A stretch of 64,000 bases of DNA, from the NCBI RefSeq assembly GCF_005144745.1, contig NZ_SWKK01000014.1, forward strand, positions 62,001 to 126,000, in the 5' to 3' direction. The translations under genes and the position numbers were made by a program. Under the pieces are notes generated by a model. That model had not been told where the DNA came from and ran no database searches. It saw only the letters and a list, made by a program, of their open reading frames with translations. Source of the DNA: Flavobacterium sp. ASW18X. Its GTDB lineage: Bacteria; Bacteroidota; Bacteroidia; Flavobacteriales; Flavobacteriaceae. Shown one piece after another: positions 7,980-16,887 of the stretch. How positions within the stretch are numbered: the stretch's first letter is position 1; the number at the start of each line of letters is the position of its first letter.

Positions 7980-9491
7980 ATGGATACTAAAGAAGTGTTT
8001 TTTAATACTATTGAAAAAGGATACACCACTAAAGGTGATGCTTTAATCATGGGTGCTGGTATGTTAGACGGGCAAGCCGTAACCAACGCTTTAGTTAAAG
8101 TGCCTTTAAAGACTATGAATAGGCACGGTCTTATTGCTGGCGCTACAGGAACTGGCAAAACAAAAACACTGCAGGTATTAGCAGAAAATCTATCGGATAA
8201 AGGAGTACCTGTTTTATTGATGGATTTAAAAGGGGATTTAAGTGGTATTGCACAACCAAGTCCGGGACATTCAAAAATAGATGAGCGCCACGCTGCCATA
8301 GGCATCCCTTTTGAGGCCAAGGGCTTTCCTGTAGAGATGCTCACGCTTTCTGAGCAAGATGGTGTACGTTTACGTGCTACAGTTTCTGAGTTTGGACCCG
8401 TTTTATTGTCTAGAATATTAGATTTAACAACTACCCAAGAGGGTATTATTGCAGTAGTTTTTAAGTACTGTGATGATTATAAAATGCCTTTGTTAGATTT
8501 AGAAGACCTAAAAAAGGTATTGCAATACGCTACCGGTGCTGGTAAAAAAGAATTTCAAGAAGAGTATGGGAGAATTTCTACCAGTTCTACCGGAACCATT
8601 TTAAGAAAGATAATTGAACTAGAACAACAAGGAGCTGATTTATTCTTTGGTGAAAAATCTTTTGAGGTCGATGATTTAACGCGAATTGATGAAAATGGTA
8701 AAGGGTATATTAATATAATCCGTTTAACCGATATACAAGACAAACCAAAGCTGTTTTCTACATTTATGCTAAGCTTACTAGCAGAAATATATGCTACCTT
8801 TCCAGAACAAGGAGACAGTGACCGTCCAGAATTAGTTCTTTTTATTGATGAAGCACACCTGATATTTGAAAATGCTTCTAAAGCGCTATTAGATCAAATA
8901 GAAAGTATTGTTAAACTTATCCGTTCTAAAGGAATAGGGCTTTACTTTGTAACGCAAAATCCTGCGGATATTCCAGATGATGTTTTAGCCCAACTTGGTT
9001 TAAAAGTGCAGCATGCGCTTAGAGCTTTTACTGCTAAAGATAGAAAAGCAATAAAACTAGCCGCACAGAATTATCCAGAATCAGAATTTTACGATACCGA
9101 AGAACTTTTAACCTCTTTAGGTATTGGAGAGGCGTTGATTTCTGCTCTAGACGAAAAAGGAAGGCCTACCCCGTTGGCGGCTACCTTATTACGTGCACCT
9201 ATGAGTAGAATGGATGTGTTGACCAACAAAGAATTAAAAGAAGCCATTAGCGCGTCTAAATTGACTAAAAAATACAATGAGGTCATTGATAGAGAAAGTG
9301 CTTATGAAATTTTAAACGAGAAGATTGCAAAAGCAGAAGAAGAGGCAGAAAAAGAAAAAGAGCGCAAAACAACAAGCAGAAGAACCACATCTAGAAGAAG
9401 TTCTACGCGTATGAATCCGGTAGTAAAAGTACTCACTAGCGCCACTTTTATTAGAGGAGTTCTTGGAGTCTTAAAAAAAGTAATTAGATAA
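7980..9491 (+). CDS. DUF853 / HerA-like ATPase
   Basis: 503-residue cytoplasmic P-loop ATPase of the HerA-like DUF853 (YjgR) family. Walker A is GATGTGKTKT with Lys60; the segment LLMDLKGDLSGIAQP follows; Walker B is LVLFIDEAHLIF at about residues 281-292, then VTQNPADIPDDVLAQLG, a sensor-like region. The C-terminus is rich in Lys, Arg and Glu, then ends in a hydrophobic tail. HerA-type proteins translocate DNA or act in repair; a function for DUF853 members is not established. The downstream lipoprotein gene starts 7 nt after its stop, so the two may share a transcript. Confidence 0.88.
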   Translation: MDTKEVFFNTIEKGYTTKGDALIMGAGMLDGQAVTNALVKVPLKTMNRHGLIAGATGTGKTKTLQVLAENLSDKGVPVLLMDLKGDLSGIAQPSPGHSKIDERHAAIGIPFEAKGFPVEMLTLSEQDGVRLRATVSEFGPVLLSRILDLTTTQEGIIAVVFKYCDDYKMPLLDLEDLKKVLQYATGAGKKEFQEEYGRISTSSTGTILRKIIELEQQGADLFFGEKSFEVDDLTRIDENGKGYINIIRLTDIQDKPKLFSTFMLSLLAEIYATFPEQGDSDRPELVLFIDEAHLIFENASKALLDQIESIVKLIRSKGIGLYFVTQNPADIPDDVLAQLGLKVQHALRAFTAKDRKAIKLAAQNYPESEFYDTEELLTSLGIGEALISALDEKGRPTPLAATLLRAPMSRMDVLTNKELKEAISASKLTKKYNEVIDRESAYEILNEKIAKAEEEAEKEKERKTTSRRTTSRRSSTRMNPVVKVLTSATFIRGVLGVLKKVIR

Positions 9492-9498
9492 TATTAGA

Positions 9499-10047
9499 AT
9501 GAAAAAAGTACTTGGGCTTTTGACCTTAGGCATATTAGCCAACATATCTTGCGGAGATAAAGACAACACCTTTGTAATTACCAATGACAGTATTGGCAAA
9601 TTAGACCGAATTAGTTTGGTGCGAGATTTAGAACTTATATACGCAGATGACTCTATTGTAAAAGACACTTTTGCTACTAGAATACAGGCGAGCAATAAAA
9701 AGATTAAGGTTTTTGAAAAAGGAGGTAAACATCTGTTAACTTTAACACCTACGGATGATAGTATTCCAAAGATTGAAAACATACAAATAATGGACCCCCG
9801 TTACACCACGGAAGAAGGTATTGGTTTGAGCAGTACTTTTAAAGATATACAAGCTAAGTATACCATAAAAAAGATTGTAAACGCTACCAATAATATTATC
9901 ATCTTCATTAACGAATCTAACCTCTATTTTACCATTTCTAAAGAAGAATTACCAGAAAGTCTTCGGTATAATAGAGGCTCCATAGAAGCAGTACAAATTC
10001 CGGATGAAGCTAAAATTAAGTACCTAATGTTGGCTTGGGGAGCGTAA
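9499..10047 (+). CDS. Hypothetical lipoprotein
   Basis: 182 residues. The N-terminus MKKVLGLLTLGILANISCGD is a lipoprotein signal with Cys at residue 18; the lipobox NISC is a loose match. The rest is predicted mixed alpha/beta with no motif I recognise. It begins 7 nt after the HerA-like ATPase stop and overlaps the 3' end of the convergent HxlR gene by 24 bp. Function unknown; the only hint is co-transcription with the ATPase gene. Confidence 0.7.
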   Translation: MKKVLGLLTLGILANISCGDKDNTFVITNDSIGKLDRISLVRDLELIYADDSIVKDTFATRIQASNKKIKVFEKGGKHLLTLTPTDDSIPKIENIQIMDPRYTTEEGIGLSSTFKDIQAKYTIKKIVNATNNIIIFINESNLYFTISKEELPESLRYNRGSIEAVQIPDEAKIKYLMLAWGA

Positions 10048-10461
10048 TCCATAACGCGCCCTATTTGCCATAACTTTAGGACTATTATCGTGCATCCACT
10101 CGGTTAACTCTAAAAGTTTTTCTACATAGTCTTTACCAAACTGTGTTAGGTTATACTCTACTCGTACAGGCACTTCTGCGTAAGCCTTGCGTACAACGTA
10201 ACCGTCCACCTCTAATGCTTTTAACCGCTGGCTTAGAATTTTATTAGAGATACCATACACGTACTTTTTTAATTTATTAAAGCGCAGCACAGGAAAATAC
10301 GCCAGCCATAATAGTATTAGGGTGCTCCATTGGTCAGAAGCGACAGACATGACATCCCGCACAGGACAAAGCTCTGGAGGATGCTTGTAGTCTATATGCC
10401 CGAACATTTTTTTCATTTTTTCTGACACGATAAGCTGCTGATTATCAATATTAGTTTCCAT
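10024..10461 (-). CDS. HxlR-family winged-helix transcriptional regulator
   Basis: 145 residues with the HxlR/MarR-like fold. CPVRDVMSVASDQWSTLIL at about residues 32-50 holds the conserved N-terminal Cys used by several HxlR proteins to sense electrophiles or oxidants. The winged helix follows with FNKLKKYVYGISNKILSQRLKALEVDGYV and VEYNLTQFGKDYVEKL. Divergently transcribed from the alpha/beta hydrolase, with a 96-bp shared promoter region containing three GTTAC-centred sites, so it likely controls that gene and itself. The inducer is unknown. Its 3' end overlaps the convergent lipoprotein gene by 24 bp. Confidence 0.9.
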   Translation of the reverse strand: METNIDNQQLIVSEKMKKMFGHIDYKHPPELCPVRDVMSVASDQWSTLILLWLAYFPVLRFNKLKKYVYGISNKILSQRLKALEVDGYVVRKAYAEVPVRVEYNLTQFGKDYVEKLLELTEWMHDNSPKVMANRARYGLRSPSQH

Positions 10462-10557
10462 AAATCAACTTAGTTTTACAATGAATACCGCTTGTTACAA
10501 CCAAATGCAATGCGTATTTTAGTTACCTATACAGCCTAAGTTACAAAAAGAAACCAA

Positions 10558-11400
10558 ATGAAAAAAGTGATACAAAAAGCGATGCCTTTAGTTTACGGCA
10601 AATACTTAAACGTTCTTGCTACAGTTAACCCTAGAAAGGCTGCTAAAGTGGGATTTGATATTTTTTGTACCATTAGAAAAGGCAGAGTAACCGAACTGCA
10701 AAAGGAATACTTAGATAGTGCCAAATTAGCAAAGGAAAAAGTAGGTGAGCAGCATATACAAAGTTACCGATGGCCAGGCTCTAAAGAAACCGTACTATTA
10801 ATGCATGGTTGGGAGAGCAATACCTATAGATGGCGTAACCTTATTAAATTTTTACAAGAAAAAGATTTTAATATCATTGCATTTGATGCTCCAGCACACG
10901 GATATTCTACTGGCAAAATGCTACATGTTCCGTTATATGCAGAGACAACTCGCCATTTTATTACCAAATACCAACCAGATTACGTAGTGGCACATTCTAT
11001 TGGCGGTATGACAATCTTATTTGATCATTACCAACATCCAGAATCTAAGGTTAAAAAAATTGTGACCGTAGGATCCCCTTGCGAGTTTCAACAATTTATA
11101 AATCACTACCAAGCTTTGCTCAAATTTAACGCTAAAGTGAAAGCTGCAATGGACCAACGACTAAAGCAAGAATTTGGTTTTCATATTCATGAGTTTTCTA
11201 GTGCTAAGTTTGTTTCTAATAACACTAAGAAAGGATTACTGTTCCATGATAAGCTAGATTTACAAGTACCCCACACCGAGTCAATACGCGTTCACGAACA
11301 CTGGCATGGAAGTAAATTGGTCTTAACAGAAGGTTTAGGACACAGTATGCATCAAGATGGTGTAAATGAGCAAATAGTAAATTTTTTAGAGGAAGGTTAA
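10558..11400 (+). CDS. Alpha/beta hydrolase
   Basis: 280-residue cytoplasmic alpha/beta-hydrolase. Oxyanion-hole motif HGWES at residues 83-87, nucleophile elbow AHSIGG with Ser147, and catalytic His in GLGHSMHQDG near the C-terminus; an Asp in KLDLQVPH is the likely acid. The substrate is unknown. Being divergent from an HxlR regulator with a candidate thiol sensor suggests induction by a reactive compound, but that is inference. Upstream, TTG (in GCTTGTTACAA) and TATTTTAG form a weak promoter-like pair with a 20-nt spacer. Confidence 0.85.
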   Translation: MKKVIQKAMPLVYGKYLNVLATVNPRKAAKVGFDIFCTIRKGRVTELQKEYLDSAKLAKEKVGEQHIQSYRWPGSKETVLLMHGWESNTYRWRNLIKFLQEKDFNIIAFDAPAHGYSTGKMLHVPLYAETTRHFITKYQPDYVVAHSIGGMTILFDHYQHPESKVKKIVTVGSPCEFQQFINHYQALLKFNAKVKAAMDQRLKQEFGFHIHEFSSAKFVSNNTKKGLLFHDKLDLQVPHTESIRVHEHWHGSKLVLTEGLGHSMHQDGVNEQIVNFLEEG

Positions 11401-11435
11401 AAGAACACACTATCGTACTTTCAACCTAAAAAATT

Positions 11436-11684
11436 ATGGCAAGTACAAATAGACCTCAAGTTAAAAATGATGATCAATACGAAGCCTTGCGAGACAAAGG
11501 CTATAGCAAAGAAAAAGCAGCTAGAATAGCCAACACAAATAATGCAGGTAAAAAAGGAGGTAGTGCTAACACCTACGAAGAACGTACAAAAGAAGAATTA
11601 TACCAAAAAGCAAAAGAATTGGATATAGAAGGCCGTTCTAAAATGAATAAGGGAGAACTTATTAATGCCTTAAGAAACAATTAA
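11436..11684 (+). CDS. Small Rho_N / DUF7218-like protein
   Basis: 82-residue charged protein. The N-terminal part (NDDQYEALRDKGYSKEKAAR, then IANTNNAGKKGG) resembles the short DUF7218 type, and the C-terminal half (RTKEELYQKAKELDIEGRSK, then MNKGELINALRN) is a Rho termination factor N-terminal/SAP-like helix-extended-loop-helix. Such proteins are small, basic and possibly nucleic acid-binding; no function is established. It lies 35 nt after the hydrolase stop and 31 nt before the VOC gene, all on the plus strand. Confidence 0.78.
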   Translation: MASTNRPQVKNDDQYEALRDKGYSKEKAARIANTNNAGKKGGSANTYEERTKEELYQKAKELDIEGRSKMNKGELINALRNN

Positions 11685-11715
11685 GAAGTGGTATCTTTAG
11701 TGGCAAATAGTGTTT

Positions 11716-12138
11716 ATGGATATCCTTAATCCCTTTCATTTAGCAATTCCCGTTCATAATTTAGATACCTGTAGAATTTTTTACAGAGATACCTTGGGTT
11801 TTACAGAAGGTAGAAGTAGTGACCACTGGGTAGATTTTAATTTTTTTGGGCATCAACTGGTTATCCACTACAAACCAAAATCTGAAGAAGTTCTACATAC
11901 CAATGCCGTGGATGGCAAAAATGTACCTGTACCTCATTTTGGGGTGGTATTAGAATGGGAGGCATTCCATACCTTTTCTAGTCATCTACAAAACAAAAAC
12001 ATAAATTTTGTAATTGAACCTTACATACGCTTTCAGGGCGAAATAGGCGAGCAAGCAACTATGTTTTTTTTAGACCCTGCTGGCAATGCTCTAGAATTTA
12101 AAGCTTTTAAAGATAGGAGTCAGCTATTTGCCAAATAG
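11716..12138 (+). CDS. VOC family (glyoxalase/dioxygenase fold) protein
   Basis: 140 residues with the two beta-alpha-beta-beta-beta modules of the vicinal oxygen chelate fold: [20 protein letters not shown] at the N-terminus and [15 protein letters not shown] at the C-terminus. The metal ligands expected in active members would be His in HLAIPV, His of the middle VPHFGVVL strand and Glu in ALEFKAF; all are present, so a metal-dependent lyase or dioxygenase activity is plausible. Substrate unknown. The ATG at 11716 is preferred over a GTG two codons upstream. The stop abuts the stop of the convergent sensor kinase. Confidence 0.85.
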   Translation: MDILNPFHLAIPVHNLDTCRIFYRDTLGFTEGRSSDHWVDFNFFGHQLVIHYKPKSEEVLHTNAVDGKNVPVPHFGVVLEWEAFHTFSSHLQNKNINFVIEPYIRFQGEIGEQATMFFLDPAGNALEFKAFKDRSQLFAK

Positions 12139-14169
12139 CTACTCCAGCTCAACCATTTCAAACGCAGCTAACAATTTACTAATGTAAGCATGTAACTTTT
12201 CTCCAGTTTCTAACGCAGCGTCAAATTGTCCATCATACACCGCATTTTCTGTTTGCTTACATAAGTCGTACCCTTCTTCTACTCCTAAAGAGCCAAACGT
12301 ACCAGTAAAGTAATGCGCTTTCTTTTTAATATTTTCATAATCTTTCTCATCCAGTGCTAAACGAAATTCTTCCAAAGGCTTTGGTATGGTACGTAAAAAC
12401 ACCTCCACCACTTCATTCGCAAAACCATCCATAAAATTTTCATTGAACGATTGTAGCATTGCTGTCATCTCATCTGTGGCTATCGTTTTTTCTGTTTCCT
12501 CCGCATTTTCAGGAGTCATTAAAACTTGTAGTTTTTCCTGGTCTGTAAAAAATTGCAATAAAGAATTTAAAAGTTCTTGCTCTGTATAAGGTTTACTTAC
12601 GTAATCATTCATCCCGATAGCTAAGCATTTTTCTTTTTCATTTACCATAGAATGTGCGCTACAACCAATAATAGGAGTTGTTACATAAAGCTCATTACGA
12701 ATTACTTCGGTCGCCTTGAAGCCATCCATCACAGGCATTTGCAAGTCCATAAAAATAGCATCAAAAGCTTGTTCTTTAACCAAATCAACACCATCCTGAC
12801 CGTTATCTGCCATCGTAGGATTAATACCCCATAATTTTAAGTAATTTTTAATCAGCAATTGGTTGTGCGGATTATCTTCTAAAACCAATACATTCTTCCC
12901 TTGTAAAATGGGAGATAGCTGACTGGTATTTACATTATCTACAACTCTAACATCCTCTTCCGAAGCATGCTCAAAAGATAAATCTACCGTAAAGCATGTC
13001 CCCTTACCCAAGGTGCTTTCTACTTTTATCTCTCCCTGCATAAGACCTGTTAGCCCCTTAACGATACTAAGTCCCAACCCAGTACCACCATATAAGCGAG
13101 TTGTACTAGATTCTGATTGGGTAAAGCGTTCAAATATTTTATCTAAATTTTCTTGAGCTACACCTATACCGGTATCCGTTACCTGAAAACGAATTTTACT
13201 GCGCTCCTCCCCACCTTCTAGAACAAAAGCTTTTAACTCTACTTGACCTTCATGGGTAAATTTAATTGCATTACTAATCAGGTTATTAAAAATTTGTGCT
13301 AATCTGGTCTGGTCGCCTTTAATATAGTCTGGTAAATCCGCATCAACACTTTTTAATAAGCGAATACCTTTCTCATTTGCTAACGGCAACTGCAGCTTCA
13401 TGATATGGTCCAATAAAGCATTTAAAGAAATAGGCCTTGTTTCTAAATCTATTTTTTCACTCTCTAGTTTAGAGTAGTCTAAAATGTCATCTATAATTAC
13501 TTTTAGGTTTAAAGAAGATGTTCTTATAGTATCTAGATATTCTTTTTGCGTATTATTTAATTCCGTTTTTCTCAATAAGTCATTAAACCCAATAATGGCA
13601 TTTAAGGGTGTTCTAATTTCATGACTCATGTTAGACATAAACTCTTCTTTAGCCTTAGCCAACTTCATGGAGTCTAACCTGCTTTTACGCAAAGCAATTA
13701 AACTCATAGCTGTTTTTGCTAAGGTTTGCATAAGTTTAGTTTCTTTCTCTGATAATTCTTTTGGTTTTTGATCAATTGCACAGAAAGTACCTATAGTATG
13801 GTTGTCGCCGTCCGTAATAGGAACACCAGCATAAAAACGAACCTTATAATCACCTGTTACAAATACGTTATTTTTAAACCGTTCACTTTCTAGTGTATTG
13901 TTCACTATCAGCGGCTTATCATCTAAAATGGTGTACTTACAAAAAGAAATATCTATAGGTGTTTCATTAATATCTAAACCCACCTTAGATTTAAACCACT
14001 GGCGCTCACCATCTATTAAACTAATGTATGCAATTGGCACATCTAAAATTTGGGACGCCAATAAAGTCAACTCATCAAACATGGCTTCTTCTTGAGAATC
14101 CATTATCTCATAATGGTCCAATTTCTTTAGCCTTGCCTCATCCTTTATCAATTCTTCTGGTTGTGCCAT
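12139..14169 (-). CDS. Hybrid sensor histidine kinase: GAF - HisKA - HATPase - REC - Hpt
   Basis: 676-residue cytoplasmic phosphorelay protein with no transmembrane helix. Domains in order: GAF (about 20-165), HisKA with H-box MSHEIRTPLNAIIGF (about 183), HATPase_c with NLISNAIKFTHEG, DTGIGV and GGTGLGLSIVKG (about 290-400), receiver with EDNPHNQ and phosphoacceptor Asp in AIFMDLQMPVMDG (about 425-540), and Hpt at the C-terminus with AHYFTGTFGSLG carrying the phosphorylatable His. The Hpt Lys seen after His in most members (HxxKG) is Thr here. The output regulator is not encoded nearby. GAF ligand unknown. Confidence 0.93.
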   Translation of the reverse strand: MAQPEELIKDEARLKKLDHYEIMDSQEEAMFDELTLLASQILDVPIAYISLIDGERQWFKSKVGLDINETPIDISFCKYTILDDKPLIVNNTLESERFKNNVFVTGDYKVRFYAGVPITDGDNHTIGTFCAIDQKPKELSEKETKLMQTLAKTAMSLIALRKSRLDSMKLAKAKEEFMSNMSHEIRTPLNAIIGFNDLLRKTELNNTQKEYLDTIRTSSLNLKVIIDDILDYSKLESEKIDLETRPISLNALLDHIMKLQLPLANEKGIRLLKSVDADLPDYIKGDQTRLAQIFNNLISNAIKFTHEGQVELKAFVLEGGEERSKIRFQVTDTGIGVAQENLDKIFERFTQSESSTTRLYGGTGLGLSIVKGLTGLMQGEIKVESTLGKGTCFTVDLSFEHASEEDVRVVDNVNTSQLSPILQGKNVLVLEDNPHNQLLIKNYLKLWGINPTMADNGQDGVDLVKEQAFDAIFMDLQMPVMDGFKATEVIRNELYVTTPIIGCSAHSMVNEKEKCLAIGMNDYVSKPYTEQELLNSLLQFFTDQEKLQVLMTPENAEETEKTIATDEMTAMLQSFNENFMDGFANEVVEVFLRTIPKPLEEFRLALDEKDYENIKKKAHYFTGTFGSLGVEEGYDLCKQTENAVYDGQFDAALETGEKLHAYISKLLAAFEMVELE

Positions 14170-14356
14170 TATATAAAATTGTAGGTTTTTTCTTATAACT
14201 TAAAATAACATATAAAATTGCATTCCTATTTAAAAAGTGTGTTAAACATTTCTTTTGAAAATACAAGCTTAATTACTGTATTTCAACCAAAAAGCACATA
14301 CAAGTTATAAGAATTTGTATAAAAATACGTTTTAACCATTACCCAAATTAAAACCT
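14170..14356. other. AT-rich intergenic region upstream of the sensor kinase
   Basis: Intergenic DNA between the sensor kinase start and the next gene. Apart from the 12-bp inverted repeat listed separately, I see no RNA gene, no clear TAnnTTTG promoter box and no terminator. With the small reading frame at 14357-14470 the gap to folD is about 308 bp. Confidence 0.5.
14190..14313. repeat. 12-bp perfect inverted repeat with 100-bp spacing
   Basis: TTCTTATAACTT at 14190-14201 and its exact reverse complement AAGTTATAAGAA at 14302-14313 flank 100 bp. The left arm lies 21 bp before the sensor kinase start codon. Could be a pair of regulator sites, or chance in AT-rich DNA. Confidence 0.45.
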
Positions 14357-14470
14357 ATGAGTACCATCCTACTTATTTTAACCATAATTTTTTCTTTAAT
14401 GGCTGTAGGTAGTTGCCTCACTGAACAACAGGAAAGTGTTCCGCTGAAAGCTAAAAAAAAGATTATGTAG
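14357..14470 (+). CDS. Possible 37-residue lipoprotein-like small protein
   Basis: Small reading frame beginning MSTILLILTIIFSLMAVGSC, a hydrophobic stretch ending in VGSC with Cys at residue 20, followed by a short polar Lys-rich tail (LTEQQESVPLKAKKKIM). The shape is that of a tiny lipoprotein or single-span membrane peptide. The upstream sequence is A-rich, as for other starts in this window. It ends 7 nt before the folD stop on the opposite strand, in keeping with the tight convergent spacing elsewhere here. No family recognised; could be chance. Confidence 0.35.
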   Translation: MSTILLILTIIFSLMAVGSCLTEQQESVPLKAKKKIM

Positions 14471-14477
14471 AACTGCC

Positions 14478-15350
14478 TTAAGAACGGCGTTTTCTAGCTA
14501 AAAGCGTATTTTGTAACAACATTGCAATGGTCATTGGCCCAACTCCTCCAGGCACTGGGGTAATATAAGACGCTTTTGGCGCAACCTCATCAAAATCTAC
14601 GTCTCCGGTAATATAATAGCCTTTTTCTGAACTGTCTGGCACACGAGTAATCCCAACGTCTATAATCACAACACCCTCTTTAACCATATCTGCTTTTAAG
14701 AAATCTGGTACGCCAAGGGCAGAAACAATGATATCTGCATTTTGTGTAAACTCTTTTAAGTTTTTGGTTCTACTGTGAGTTAGAGTAACAGTGGCATCTG
14801 CTGCTTTCCCTTTTTGACTCATTAAAATACTGATAGGCCTACCTACAATATGGCTTCTACCAATAACTACCGTATGCTTACCAGAGGTATCCACGTTGTA
14901 CCTGCGCAATAATTCCATAATACCAAAAGGTGTTGCAGGAATAAAAGAAACCATATCTAATGCCATGCGCCCAAAGTTTTCTGGATGAAAACCGTCTACA
15001 TCTTTACTAGGATCTACCGCCAATAATACCTTTTGCTCGTTAATGTGTTTTGGAAGTGGCAATTGAACAATATAACCATCTATCTCTGGATTATTATTAA
15101 GTTCTGCTACTTGCGCTAACAATTTTTCTTCAGAAGTATCTTCTGGAAGTTGTATTAGGGTTGACTCAAATCCAATTTTCTTACAAGAACGCACCTTACT
15201 ACCCACGTAAGTTAAACTAGCCCCATCATTGCCAACTAAAACAGCTGCTAAATGGGGAACCTTTTCTCCACGGTCCTTCATTTTAGCTACTTCTACTGCA
15301 ATTTCTTGTTTAATATCGTTAGATATTTTTTTACCGTCTAGGATTTCCAT
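14478..15350 (-). CDS. folD: Bifunctional methylenetetrahydrofolate dehydrogenase / cyclohydrolase
   Basis: 290-residue FolD, which interconverts 5,10-methylene- and 10-formyl-tetrahydrofolate using NADP. Seen directly: [16 protein letters not shown] with the catalytic Lys region near residue 50, [30 protein letters not shown], the dinucleotide-binding [17 protein letters not shown] near 161, and [16 protein letters not shown] near the C-terminus. Length is as expected. It is 41 nt downstream of ffh on the same strand, so the two probably form an operon. Confidence 0.97.
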   Translation of the reverse strand: MEILDGKKISNDIKQEIAVEVAKMKDRGEKVPHLAAVLVGNDGASLTYVGSKVRSCKKIGFESTLIQLPEDTSEEKLLAQVAELNNNPEIDGYIVQLPLPKHINEQKVLLAVDPSKDVDGFHPENFGRMALDMVSFIPATPFGIMELLRRYNVDTSGKHTVVIGRSHIVGRPISILMSQKGKAADATVTLTHSRTKNLKEFTQNADIIVSALGVPDFLKADMVKEGVVIIDVGITRVPDSSEKGYYITGDVDFDEVAPKASYITPVPGGVGPMTIAMLLQNTLLARKRRS

Positions 15351-15391
15351 AGGTGTATGTTGTGGGTAGATACTTAGTTTTATAATTTTTA

Positions 15392-16720
15392 TTAGCGCAT
15401 ATTTTGCATCATCTGCATCATACGCTTTCCTCCGCCGCCTTGCATCATTTTCATCATTTTGCTCATTTGGTCAAATTGTTTCAGCAACTGATTTACATCT
15501 TGCACCGAACGACCACTACCTGCAGCAATACGCTTTTTACGACTTGAGTTTAATTTATTTGGATTGGCGCGTTCATCAGGCGTCATAGAATAGATAATAG
15601 CTTCTATATGTTTAAATGCATCATCATCTATATCTATTCCCTTCAAGGCTTTACCCATCCCTGGTATCATGCCCATCAGGTCTTTCATGCTACCCATTTT
15701 CTTAATCTGCTGAATCTGGGATAGAAAGTCATCAAAACCAAATTTGTTTTTGGCAATCTTCTTTTGGATTTTACGTGCCTGTTCTTCATCAAACTGTTCT
15801 TGTGCACGCTCTACAAGAGACACCACGTCTCCCATACCTAAAATCCTGTCTGCCATTCTAGAGGGATGGAAAACATCTATGGCATCCATTTTTTCCCCTG
15901 TACCAATAAACTTAATTGGCTTATCTACAACGGACTTGATAGATATCGCAGCACCACCACGAGTATCACCATCTAACTTGGTTAAAATAACCCCGTCAAA
16001 ATTTAAAACATCATTAAAGGCTTTGGCAGTATTTACTGCATCTTGCCCCGTCATGGAGTCTACTACAAATAAAGTTTCTTGCGGTTGTATCGCTTTATGG
16101 ATGTTAGAGATTTCATCCATCATTTCTTGATCCACGGCTAAACGTCCAGCGGTATCCACTATAACTACATTACAACCTGTTGTTTTTGCATGGGCTATAC
16201 CTGCCTGTGCAATTGCAACTGGATTAGTATTACCCCTGTCTGAATATACTTCTACCCCTATTTGCTCCCCAACCACATGCAATTGGTCTATTGCCGCAGG
16301 ACGATATACATCACAAGCAACTAATAAAGGCTTTTTGTTTTTTTTGCTTTTTAAAAAGTTGGCTAGTTTACCAGAAAAAGTGGTTTTACCAGAACCTTGT
16401 AGACCAGACATTAAAATTACGGATGGTGCTCCAGACAAATTAATATCTTCTGCCTCTCCCCCCATTAGTTGGGTTAGTTCATCCTTTACAATCTTAACCA
16501 TTAACTGGCCAGGTTGCAAGGTAGTAAGTACGTTTTGCCCTAGCGCCTTATCCTTTACTTTGTTGGTAAACTCTTTGGCTATCTTAAAGTTAACATCTGC
16601 ATCTAATAGTGCCCTTCTTACCTCTTTTAAGGTTTCTGCAACATTAATTTCCGTTATCTTTCCATGACCTTTAAGGTTATGGAGGGCTTTGTCTAGCTTA
16701 TCACTTAAATTATCGAACAT
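15392..16720 (-). CDS. ffh: Signal recognition particle GTPase Ffh
   Basis: 442-residue SRP54/Ffh, the GTPase that with SRP RNA delivers nascent membrane proteins to the SecYEG translocon. N domain at 1-90, G domain with P-loop [15 protein letters not shown] (about 108), [31 protein letters not shown], and the Met-rich M domain at the C-terminus ([20 protein letters not shown]) that binds SRP RNA and signal sequences. The gene for the RNA is not in this window. A perfect -7 box lies 31 nt upstream at 16752-16759. Confidence 0.98.
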   Translation of the reverse strand: MFDNLSDKLDKALHNLKGHGKITEINVAETLKEVRRALLDADVNFKIAKEFTNKVKDKALGQNVLTTLQPGQLMVKIVKDELTQLMGGEAEDINLSGAPSVILMSGLQGSGKTTFSGKLANFLKSKKNKKPLLVACDVYRPAAIDQLHVVGEQIGVEVYSDRGNTNPVAIAQAGIAHAKTTGCNVVIVDTAGRLAVDQEMMDEISNIHKAIQPQETLFVVDSMTGQDAVNTAKAFNDVLNFDGVILTKLDGDTRGGAAISIKSVVDKPIKFIGTGEKMDAIDVFHPSRMADRILGMGDVVSLVERAQEQFDEEQARKIQKKIAKNKFGFDDFLSQIQQIKKMGSMKDLMGMIPGMGKALKGIDIDDDAFKHIEAIIYSMTPDERANPNKLNSSRKKRIAAGSGRSVQDVNQLLKQFDQMSKMMKMMQGGGGKRMMQMMQNMR

Positions 16721-16751
16721 CTGCTTACAACAATTTATTTTTGAAGAGCGA

Positions 16752-16759
16752 CAAATTTA
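16752..16759 (-). promoter_or_regulatory. Candidate -7 promoter box for ffh-folD
   Basis: TAAATTTG on the minus strand, a perfect TAnnTTTG match, 31 nt before the ffh start and just downstream of the terminator that separates ffh from the upstream lipoprotein gene. No good -33 TTG at the expected spacing. Confidence 0.45.
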
Positions 16760-16823
16760 AGCAATACCAATGGATTGCACAGAAAGTAAGCGTGCTTATT
16801 TTCTAGAAGTTAAACCAAAATAG

Positions 16824-16855
16824 AAAAGGACAGCTTTGAGGCAAACTGTCCTTTT
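16824..16855 (-). terminator. Rho-independent terminator after the repeat lipoprotein gene
   Basis: Perfect 10-bp inverted repeat AAAAGGACAG / CTGTCCTTTT with a 12-nt loop, located 32 nt past the lipoprotein stop. It is symmetric in A/T flanks, so it may also work on the other strand. Confidence 0.75.
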
Positions 16856-16887
16856 CGGGTTAATGAGTTCTGTAAATTAATGTGATA

